Positions 5,909 to 11,793 of a stretch of 14,273 bases of DNA are shown here, piece by piece. The notes below the pieces were generated by a model. That model was not told the origin of the DNA. It saw only the letters and a program-made list of their open reading frames with translations, and searched no databases. Position numbers and translations under genes: made by a program. Position 1 is the stretch's first letter. Every line of letters begins with the position of its first letter. This DNA comes from Deltaproteobacteria bacterium (GTDB lineage: Bacteria > Desulfobacterota > Desulfobacteria > Desulfobacterales > B30-G6), in NCBI GenBank assembly GCA_003647375.1, contig QMMS01000090.1, forward strand, positions 1 to 14,273, in the 5' to 3' direction.

Positions 5909-7074
5909 AGGCAGCCATCATCGGCGGAAAACTTCAAGGGGTTGAAGCGGCATATCTGGCCGGAAAAGCCGGTTGGGACGTGACGGTAATCGATCGGGCA
6001 CCCCATGCACCGGCTTCGGGCCTCTGCCACCGATTTATACATACCGACATTACCACCCGGACCGATCTGGAGCGACTTCTGCAACCGTTTGACCTCGTAA
6101 TTCCGGCCCTTGAAAACCAGGATGCTCTCAAGTGTCTCCAAAATTACTCCCGGCACGACGTGTTGCCGATTTTGTTCGATTTCGATGCCTATACCATCAC
6201 ATCCTCCAAGATCGAATCGGACCGACTTCTCGCCGGTATTCATATTCCCGCACCAGTCCCCTATCCCGACTGCGGTTTTCCCGTTATCGTCAAGCCGAGC
6301 CGGGGCAGCGGCAGTAAAGGAATATATGTTATCCATGATTTAAAACAACTCAAATCCCATCTTGCAACGGCACCTGGGGAGCAGGTCATTCAGAAATTTG
6401 TAGATGGCCCCTCATACTCCATGGAAATCATAGGTTACCCGGGAAACTATTGTCCCCTCCAGGTAACCGAACTTGAAATGGACCCGGTCTTTGACTGTAA
6501 AAGGGTGATGGCACCCTCTGGTCTTTCCCGAAAAATCATTGGGGACTTTGAAAAAATATCCACTGTCATCGCCGAGACCCTGGCATTGAAAGGACTAATG
6601 GACATTGAGGTTATATTAGATAACGACGTTCTGAGAGTCCTTGAAATAGATGCGCGCCTGCCCAGCCAGACACCCGTTACCGTACATGCCTCGACCGGTA
6701 TCAACATGCTCCAGTTTCTGGCAGAGCAACATTGCCCGCCCCCTGGGAATGTAGCAAAAACCGACGTTGCCCAGCGGGGTGTGGTATACGAACATATCAG
6801 GGTCACTGACAACACATTGACTGTAACAGGTGAGCATGCCATGGCATCGGCGGGCCCGCTTCGCCTGGAAAAGGATTTTTTCGGCGCTGATGAAGCCTTC
6901 ACCTGCCAGTCGGAAAATCGAACGGATTGGGTTGCGACATTGATCATTTCTGCAGAAAATAGAACCGTGGCATGGGAGAAGCGTGAGGCTGTTATTGCCG
7001 GTATTATGCAGTTTTTCAATCTCAGCACTTACAAGGACCGCTACCCGATAAACCATCACGTTGACAATTCTTAA
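5905..7074 (+). CDS. pylC: 3-Methylornithine--L-lysine ligase (ATP-grasp, PylC)
   Basis: A 389-aa ATP-grasp ligase that joins 3-methyl-D-ornithine to the epsilon-amino group of a second lysine in the second step of pyrrolysine synthesis. The N-terminus AAIIGGKLQGVEAAYLAGKA (3-22) is the nucleotide-fold start typical of PylC. The ATP-grasp lysine and glycine-rich loop is PVIVKPSRGSGSKGIYVI (126-143, K130). Later, VLEIDARLPSQTPVTVHAS carries the metal- and phosphate-contacting acidic residues expected of the fold. The gene starts inside the pylB stop (ATGA) and ends in TAA at 7072-7074, 19 nt before the likely pylD start. The length is somewhat greater than I recall for archaeal PylC, but the fold landmarks are intact. 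Confidence 0.94.
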   Translation: MKAAIIGGKLQGVEAAYLAGKAGWDVTVIDRAPHAPASGLCHRFIHTDITTRTDLERLLQPFDLVIPALENQDALKCLQNYSRHDVLPILFDFDAYTITSSKIESDRLLAGIHIPAPVPYPDCGFPVIVKPSRGSGSKGIYVIHDLKQLKSHLATAPGEQVIQKFVDGPSYSMEIIGYPGNYCPLQVTELEMDPVFDCKRVMAPSGLSRKIIGDFEKISTVIAETLALKGLMDIEVILDNDVLRVLEIDARLPSQTPVTVHASTGINMLQFLAEQHCPPPGNVAKTDVAQRGVVYEHIRVTDNTLTVTGEHAMASAGPLRLEKDFFGADEAFTCQSENRTDWVATLIISAENRTVAWEKREAVIAGIMQFFNLSTYKDRYPINHHVDNS

Positions 7075-7093
7075 AGTTGAAAGGATAATTCAG

Positions 7094-7933
7094 GTGACCA
7101 GGCTGACAACGGGGGATATTCAAGGCATTTCCGGAGACCTGCCCACATACGAATCGTCACTGATTAATAAAACCGGTTGCTCCCTATGGCAACTTGCCTG
7201 TCGGGCAATAGGGGTAACTGGAAAAGATGTCCAATCATCTATGAAACATACGGTTGTCGGTGTAATACCCATGACATCGGGTGGCGGCGTATTAAAAGGG
7301 TTCTGTCCGATGGTATCAGATATCGCCAATCACCTTGGCTGCAAAACCTTTGTGACCGAGAAAACAGATGCTGCGGGTATTGCCGAAGCTGTGGAAAAGA
7401 ATGCCGACATACTCATGTTCGCCGATGAAGATCGTTTTATCGCTCTTGACATGCGATACCGTAAAATTGTGGATAATGCCGTAGCAACCGGCAGGGGATT
7501 TGTGACAGGTCTGCAACTCATGGCAGGCAGCTTGAAGGATCGAAAGGTACTTGTCCTGGGATGCGGACCGGTGGGGCAGAGTGCGGTGAAAGCCCTGCTG
7601 AAAACAGGGGCCCGGATCTCCGTTTACGACATCGAACCCGCGGCATATGGCCCGTTATCAGCAGAATTCAACAACGATCCGGATATTGTTGTTCAATTTT
7701 TGAACAATCTTGATCCGGCATTGCATCAACATGAACTCATCGTCGATGCATCCCCGGCAAGCAATTTCATTCTATCGCAGCATATCAAGCCCCAAACGAT
7801 CATCAGTGCTCCCGGTATGCCCATGGGCCTTGACAAGTCAGCCATGGAGGCCATCGGCGACAGAATCCTCCATGACCCGCTTCAGATCGGTGTGGCAGTT
7901 ATGCTGGTAGATGCCTTAAGCAGAATAATATGA
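7094..7933 (+). CDS. pylD: Pyrrolysine synthase (PylD, NAD-dependent dehydrogenase)
   Basis: PylD oxidises the terminal amine of 3-methylornithyl-N6-lysine, which then cyclises to the pyrroline ring of pyrrolysine, the last step. The C-terminal Rossmann domain has GCGPVG at about 156-161, and ISAPGMPMGLD matches the end of known PylD. The N-terminal half carries VVGVIPMTSGGGVLKGF, corresponding to VPVTSGNGIIGSF in Methanosarcina. I prefer the GTG at 7094 (279 aa): a full GAAAGGA (7079-7085) sits 8 nt upstream. The upstream TTG at 7061 would overlap pylC and add 11 residues not expected in the family. The stop overlaps the pylSn start as ATGA (7930-7933). Confidence 0.94.
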   Translation: MTRLTTGDIQGISGDLPTYESSLINKTGCSLWQLACRAIGVTGKDVQSSMKHTVVGVIPMTSGGGVLKGFCPMVSDIANHLGCKTFVTEKTDAAGIAEAVEKNADILMFADEDRFIALDMRYRKIVDNAVATGRGFVTGLQLMAGSLKDRKVLVLGCGPVGQSAVKALLKTGARISVYDIEPAAYGPLSAEFNNDPDIVVQFLNNLDPALHQHELIVDASPASNFILSQHIKPQTIISAPGMPMGLDKSAMEAIGDRILHDPLQIGVAVMLVDALSRII

Positions 7934-8289
7934 AAAAACAAAAGAAACCTTCCAAACGATTTTACCGCAAACGGATCGAGCTTTTCCGTTTGATCGAGAA
8001 GATAAAGCTCTGGCCCGCCCGAAGCGGCATCCTTCACGGTATTAAATCTATCGATATAATGGGTGACCAGGCCCGTATCACAACGCACTGTAACAAAACG
8101 TTCATGGTAAACAACTCCAGAAACAGCCGCGCTGCAAGGTGGCTTCGAAACAAATGGTTCAACGCTACCTGCGCTGCCTGCGGTGTCCCTGACTGGAAAC
8201 TTGAAAAATACGCATCCACCCAATTCAGGCGTCACTATGGATCACGATTGCTGCAAGAGACCAAACCAGATCAGCCCATGAAAAAATAA
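7930..8289 (+). CDS. pylSn: Pyrrolysyl-tRNA synthetase, N-terminal tRNA-binding subunit
   Basis: A 119-aa basic protein equivalent to the N-terminal domain of archaeal pyrrolysyl-tRNA synthetase. It binds the compact T-arm and short variable loop of tRNA-Pyl tightly and helps the separate PylSc act. Diagnostic features are LWPARSGILHGIK (about 27-39), the NNSRNSRAARWLRNKW block (61-76) matching NNSRSSRTARALRH in Methanosarcina, and a CxxC pair (C81, C84) of the zinc site followed by VPDWKLEKY. His36 matches the first zinc His of archaeal proteins; the second zinc His position appears to be Asn74 here. It is coupled to pylD by ATGA, and the gene order Sc-B-C-D-Sn is the one known from Gram-positive and deltaproteobacterial carriers. 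Confidence 0.94.
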   Translation: MKKQKKPSKRFYRKRIELFRLIEKIKLWPARSGILHGIKSIDIMGDQARITTHCNKTFMVNNSRNSRAARWLRNKWFNATCAACGVPDWKLEKYASTQFRRHYGSRLLQETKPDQPMKK

Positions 8290-8351
8290 CGCGGTTCTCT
8301 AAAAAACACCGGTGGTCGAACCGTTTGACCAGATCTGTTCCAGAATTGAAA
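8290..8351. other. 3' flank of the pyl operon, possible weak hairpin
   Basis: After the pylSn TAA there is CGGTTC ... GAACCG pairing across a 19-nt loop, and an overlapping alternative TGGTC/GACCA. Neither is followed by a U-run. They could form an mRNA end structure for the pyl operon, but I see no convincing intrinsic terminator and no further gene here. Confidence 0.25.
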
Positions 8352-8739
8352 TTACAAAGTATAACAGCCAAATCTATCGTTGAACTTAAAGTTCTCCCTT
8401 AATTTTTTCTTGTCCATTGCACTTTCTTCATTATAAAAAGATCTTTCGATAATACCTTTTCCAAGGTTTCCATCCGATTCCTAGATTAAAGCGTGTATCG
8501 GGTTCTCCCAAAAAGAGAATAATCGAATCCTGAGCGGCAACCTCTTTAACAATATGTAACACCTTTGAAATTAAATCAGACAAGCGTTGATCACTTAAAA
8601 AACAGCGTTGTTTTCCTCCACCGATATAAAAAGGAATAAAATTGTCATTAAATGAAAATGCCCTGGTATGGCTATCGCCTATCACCCATATTTTGCTTTG
8701 CATAGCCATACTCTCGGTTAAAGTTATGGGTTCATCCAA
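8352..8739 (-). pseudogene. SGNH/GDSL-hydrolase-like fragment, frameshifted and truncated
   Basis: The open frame at 8431-8739 encodes 102 aa with IWVIGDSHTRAFSF near the start, an SGNH block I with GDSH, and later SIILFLGEPDTRFNLG, resembling the middle of SGNH-like proteins. A start at Met13 just before the conserved part is as likely as the first Met. The frame then stops early (RKIFL), whereas such proteins usually run well over 200 aa. If one A of the AAAA run near 8459 is removed, reading continues as PWKGIIERSFYNEES and on to a TAA at 8352. I read this as a frameshifted, C-terminally truncated remnant, though a short real protein or a sequencing error cannot be excluded. It lies downstream of, and on the same strand as, the B12 reactivation-domain gene. 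Confidence 0.4.
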
Positions 8740-8751
8740 GAGCCAAGTGCA

Positions 8752-8790
8752 AACAGCTAACAGCCGACAACCGCCAGGTTGTCCTATGAC
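8752..8790. repeat. Heptamers plus 18-nt hairpin, near-copy of the one before pylSc
   Basis: Heptamers AACAGCT and AACAGCC (8752-8765) are followed in register by an 18-nt hairpin (8766-8783; GACAACC, loop GCCA, GGTTGTC) and then heptamer CTATGAC. The reverse complement of 3789-3813 has the same hairpin with one loop change, followed by CAATGAC. The repeat overlaps the amber stop of the neighbouring minus-strand gene (8784-8786), and its stem could serve as that gene's 3' hairpin. Confidence 0.7.
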
Positions 8791-9458
8791 TCGCCAAATT
8801 CCGCTGCAACTTTCGGGTCATAGACGGCTTTACGACCGGGACAATCCTTGCGATCACAAAGCTGACAGCTGAAAAAGGGAACCTCTGTGGGAAAATAGAT
8901 ACCGGAAATCGATTTTGCCGGAATCATTAAACAACTGCTGGTGAGGGAAACACCGATGGGGGTTTGTCCGTCTCCAAATAGAGCAAACAAAGACCGCTGC
9001 TCTTCCAGCGGCCAGTCCGGCAAAGACCCAGGACTCATGAAAGACATGCCTTCGAGGCCGTACCTTGCCTGCAACTCCTTTTCGAGATATTTTCTTGCGG
9101 TAGTGAGGGCAACGTTAGCGATCACATCGAGATAGTATTTCACCACCAGATCTTCCTGCGTATCAGCCTGCGCCATATAATGGCTCCCGATGGTGACAAC
9201 AAACGGGAACACCCGTTCCACCGCTGCCAGGTTTTTTGCCAGTACCCGACTTAGGAAACGAACACCATCCATGCCAATGATTTCGTCCCCCTTTTCATCG
9301 ATATAGCAAACCCGGTAAACCGCTTTTGCCTGAATATCCGGCAGAACCGTCTGAATGAGATCTTTAGCCTCATCCCAGTGTTCATCTTTTTTCAAGTGAA
9401 GCTGCCGTCTGATTTCCCCCAGAGGCAAATCCATGGGTATCTGTTCAAGTATGTGCAT
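8784..9458 (-). CDS. B12-dependent methionine synthase activation-domain-like protein (probable corrinoid reactivase)
   Basis: A protein of 224 aa resembling stand-alone versions of the MetH activation domain, which binds AdoMet and helps re-methylate inactive Co(II)-cobalamin. Features are VCYIDEKGDEIIGMDGVRF, then RVFPFVVTIG, YYLDVIANVAL, and MSPGSLPDWPLEEQ (about 141-154), the AdoMet-binding loop region. The C-terminal CxxCxxxxC (C198, C201, C206) in SCQLCDRKDCPGR could bind an Fe-S cluster. I chose the ATG at 9458 because it has AGAGGGA just upstream and gives the family-like beginning MHILEQIP; a longer frame opens at 9536. The stop is TAG (8784-8786), with another in-frame TAG nine codons on. 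Next to corrinoid methyl-transfer genes, a role in reductive reactivation, analogous to RamA, is a reasonable inference. It runs opposite to the pyl operon. Confidence 0.75.
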   Translation of the reverse strand: MHILEQIPMDLPLGEIRRQLHLKKDEHWDEAKDLIQTVLPDIQAKAVYRVCYIDEKGDEIIGMDGVRFLSRVLAKNLAAVERVFPFVVTIGSHYMAQADTQEDLVVKYYLDVIANVALTTARKYLEKELQARYGLEGMSFMSPGSLPDWPLEEQRSLFALFGDGQTPIGVSLTSSCLMIPAKSISGIYFPTEVPFFSCQLCDRKDCPGRKAVYDPKVAAEFGES

Positions 9459-9595
9459 ATTCCCTCTGACATCAATACCTCTTCTACCCCGTCTATAAAT
9501 AAATTCAAGCATAAAATTGTAGAGGTGAGTATACACACTTTAGGGACGTACCTTTATATCTTGACTTTTTCAAAATGATCTGCAATGAAATAAGA

Positions 9596-10597
9596 ATGCC
9601 ACGCAGATCAAGAATAGACGCCCCCGGAGCCTTACATCACATTATTTTGAGAGGCATCGAAAGAAAACCGATTTTTCGAGATAATGCCGATAGAGATAAT
9701 TTTATTGAACGACTGGAAAATATCTTAAAGGATGACGCAGCAATTTGTTTCGCCTGGTCATTGATGCCCAACCATGTCCATTTGCTTTTAAAAACCGGAA
9801 AAATTTCGATTTCAACTATCATGAGACGCCTTCTTACCGGTTACGCAGTCTATTTCAATCGCAAACATAGTCGTGCGGGCCATCTATTTCAGAACCGATT
9901 TAAATCGATTCTTTGCCAGGAAGACGCATATCTTTTAGAACTTGTAAGATATATTCACTTGAATCCTCTCCGCGCCGGCGTGGTGCCGGATCTTAAGTCA
10001 CTTGATCGATACATATATAGCGGTCATGCGACTATAATGGGAAAAAATAAGAATGCTTGGCAGACCACCGATTATATCCTAAAATTTTTTGCTGGCGGGC
10101 TATCATCCGCGCGCCGGCGATATCGGGAATATATACAAAAAGGAATATCTGCTGGAGAAAGACCGGACCTTGTCGGCGGAGGTCTCGTTAGAAGTGTTGG
10201 TGGATGGCATGCCCTCAAAGGATTGAGAAAAATAAAATCTTATATGAAGGGAGATGAGAGGATCTTGGGTGACAGTGATTTTGTCGAATCCGTGCTACTC
10301 TCCTGCCAGGACGAATATGAAAGAAAATATTTATTAAAAACCAGGGGATACGATTTTGATGCCGTTGTCGATCGTGTGGCTGCAGTTCTGGGGATCGACA
10401 AGGTAGATATTTTGTCTGCAGGCAGACAACCCACACGAGTAAAGGCTAGGAGTTTATTATGTTTCTGGGCATCGAGGGAACTCGGTATGAGCATGGTGAA
10501 TTTGTCGAAACGTTTAAAAATATCTCAGCCGACAGTAAGCCAATCCGCAAGCCGTGGAGAAAAAATCGCAAGAAAAAATGATTTGAATTTATTATAA
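9596..10597 (+). CDS. REP-associated tyrosine transposase (RAYT, Y1_Tnp/IS200-like)
   Basis: A 333-aa Y1 HUH transposase. The family-typical start is MPRRSRIDAPGALHHIILRG; an upstream ATG at 9575 would add seven residues and is less likely. The HUH pair is in MPNHVHLLL (H60 and H62) and the catalytic Tyr is probably Y119 in LVRYIHLNPLRAG. Single-strand cleavage and joining of REP-type hairpins is the known or proposed chemistry of the family. The C-terminal third (about 260-330) looks like a DnaA- or TrpR-like helix-turn-helix, with LSKRLKISQPTVSQSASRG. The reading frame is intact, so the protein may be active. Flanking sequences form imperfect inverted ends. It has no evident link to pyrrolysine use. 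Confidence 0.9.
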   Translation: MPRRSRIDAPGALHHIILRGIERKPIFRDNADRDNFIERLENILKDDAAICFAWSLMPNHVHLLLKTGKISISTIMRRLLTGYAVYFNRKHSRAGHLFQNRFKSILCQEDAYLLELVRYIHLNPLRAGVVPDLKSLDRYIYSGHATIMGKNKNAWQTTDYILKFFAGGLSSARRRYREYIQKGISAGERPDLVGGGLVRSVGGWHALKGLRKIKSYMKGDERILGDSDFVESVLLSCQDEYERKYLLKTRGYDFDAVVDRVAAVLGIDKVDILSAGRQPTRVKARSLLCFWASRELGMSMVNLSKRLKISQPTVSQSASRGEKIARKNDLNLL

Positions 10598-10617
10598 TAC
10601 AACTATAGTAAATTATC

Positions 10618-10623
10618 AAGGAG
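10618..10623 (+). promoter_or_regulatory. Ribosome-binding site lying inside the RAYT right end
   Basis: AAGGAG at 10618-10623 precedes the ATG at 10635 by 11 nt and is the only good Shine-Dalgarno for the cpYpsA gene. The same bases are the outer part of the right RAYT end. Spacing is a little long for an optimal site. Confidence 0.45.
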
Positions 10624-10634
10624 CGTCCCCTATT

Positions 10635-11459
10635 ATGATTGAAAAAATTATATCCGGTGGTAGGCCTGGCGCAGAGCGGGCCGCTCTCGATGCATCAATC
10701 AAGCTCGGTATGTCGTACGGCGGGTGGATACCCAAAGAAGCCGGCAGACACGGTGGCATGGATGCAGACAGGTACAACCTGATTGAAATGCCCACAACCA
10801 ATCGGACCGAAACCTTCAAAAAGAATATCAGGGAATCTGATGGAACCTTGATGCTTTCCCATGGAATATTGTCCAGCAACGTAAAAAACAGCACAAGAAC
10901 GATCCAAAGATACAGCACGCCGCTGCTTCACGTGGATCTGAACAGTACCAGCGCCTTCAACGCCGCATCCCTGATCAATGACTGGATCATCGACAACGAC
11001 CTCAACATACTCCATGTCACAGGCCCCTCTGAAAAAGAGGACCACAAAATATATCCGGCAACACTGGATATTCTACAGGCCGTTTATTTCCTGAACCTTA
11101 CAGAAACCAGCATGAACCAACCTATGGGAGCGCAGGAACTGCTGGCCCAGCCCCTGAAAACCGCGTTACCGCCTAAAACAGCGGCAGCGGCGGTTGACAT
11201 CATTATCAATGAGATGCACCTGAAGGATCGTACACTCATGGCCAATTTGAGAGAAGAGGAAATCGCCCCCCTTCAATTAACCCTGGGGCTGTACATCAAG
11301 AAAAAACTCGATATCTGGTCCCAAGATACGACTTTATACCATTCATGTGTGGCGGCGGCCGAGACGGAAAACCTGGATAAGTCAAACCTGCCCATGGTGT
11401 TTATCAAGATGATGTGGAAAAAGCTGAGAGATACACATCGGCTGAGGGTGGTAAAGTGA
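10635..11459 (+). CDS. cpYpsA/SLOG-family protein (annotated elsewhere as putative molybdenum carrier) with extra C-terminal domain
   Basis: A 274-aa protein in two parts. Residues 1-about 150 are a Rossmann-like SLOG domain related to cpYpsA, recognisable from KIISGGRPGAERAALDASIK, GGWIPKEAG, the Asp-Arg-Tyr segment followed by EMPT, SDGTLMLSHG, PLLHVDLN and NILHVTGPS. Members are thought to bind a nucleotide-like ligand; the old molybdenum-carrier label is weakly supported. Residues about 175-270 form a helical region like the DUF6794-type domain often fused to or next to it (PKTAAAAVDIIINEMH, REEEIAPLQLTLGLYIKKKL). The usual GGQTGADR loop is GGRPGAER here, so ligand contacts may differ. 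The gene starts immediately after the RAYT right end. Function in the cell is unknown. Confidence 0.7.
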   Translation: MIEKIISGGRPGAERAALDASIKLGMSYGGWIPKEAGRHGGMDADRYNLIEMPTTNRTETFKKNIRESDGTLMLSHGILSSNVKNSTRTIQRYSTPLLHVDLNSTSAFNAASLINDWIIDNDLNILHVTGPSEKEDHKIYPATLDILQAVYFLNLTETSMNQPMGAQELLAQPLKTALPPKTAAAAVDIIINEMHLKDRTLMANLREEEIAPLQLTLGLYIKKKLDIWSQDTTLYHSCVAAAETENLDKSNLPMVFIKMMWKKLRDTHRLRVVK

Positions 11460-11460
11460 C

Positions 11461-11519
11461 AGAAGGGTACAAGGATCTCAGGGTTCAAGGGTCTGAGGGT
11501 GATACAAGGGTTCGAGGGT
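11461..11519. repeat. 8-bp-period tandem repeat (consensus NNNAGGGT)
   Basis: Units in register are AGAAGGGT, ACAAGGAT, CTCAGGGT, TCAAGGGT, CTGAGGGT, then a 3-nt GAT, then ACAAGGGT and TCGAGGGT. The period is 8, unlike the heptamers elsewhere. Directly after it come GCTAACA and GCTATCA (from 11521), which belong to the heptamer family seen near 3828 and 8752. It lies immediately after the cpYpsA stop codon. Confidence 0.65.
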
Positions 11520-11614
11520 TGCTAACAGCTATCAGTGGAAAGCAACATCATAGCCCGAACATTTCATGAAACATGATTAAAAGGGTGTAGGGTATTTTGT
11601 CGAGCAATTTCCAC

Positions 11615-11637
11615 ATGGAGCGTCTCCTAATAATTTT
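11615..11637. repeat. Solitary sequence resembling the RAYT right end
   Basis: Bases 11615-11637 match the RAYT right end and its flank (10618-10640) at 17 of 23 positions; the core GGAGCGTCYCCTA is nearly identical. GGAG/CTCC can pair around CGT. It could be a REP-like copy mobilised by the RAYT. The rest of the 11520-11700 gap shows no gene I can support. Confidence 0.45.
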
Positions 11638-11715
11638 AACCTGAATTGAGCGATTTTATATGCAAATGAACAGAAGTCAACAGTCACATTTGGGAGAAGT
11701 TGCTATTCTTTTTTC

Positions 11716-11743
11716 TTGACTAAAACAGGGTTCCATTGATAAT
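11716..11743 (+). promoter_or_regulatory. Sigma-70-type promoter of the liv operon
   Basis: TTGACT (11716-11721) and GATAAT (11738-11743) are 16 nt apart, each one mismatch from consensus. The predicted start would be about 40 nt before the livM ATG at 11794, which itself has AGGAG at 11780-11784. This is the best promoter match I see in the window. Confidence 0.6.
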
Positions 11744-11793
11744 AAACGTCTCGTCTCAACAATCGCTGACCCGGTATCCAGGAGAATCCACCC

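Larger units (their letters stand above)
9541..10631 (+). mobile_element. RAYT transposon-like unit with imperfect inverted ends
   Basis: TAGGGACGTACCTT (9541-9554) upstream of the transposase matches the reverse complement of AAGGAGCGTCCCCT (10618-10631) downstream at 10 of 14 positions, with GGGACG and CCTT conserved. Each end can form a small foldback (AGG/CCT), as expected for REP-like ends recognised by Y1 transposases. The unit holds only the transposase. It sits between the minus-strand reactivase gene and the cpYpsA gene. Exact boundaries are inferred. Confidence 0.55.

Noticed and set aside
7061..7093. TTG start for pylD overlapping pylC
   Set aside because: No ribosome-binding site fits it, whereas GTG at 7094 has GAAAGGA at 8-nt spacing and gives a family-like length.
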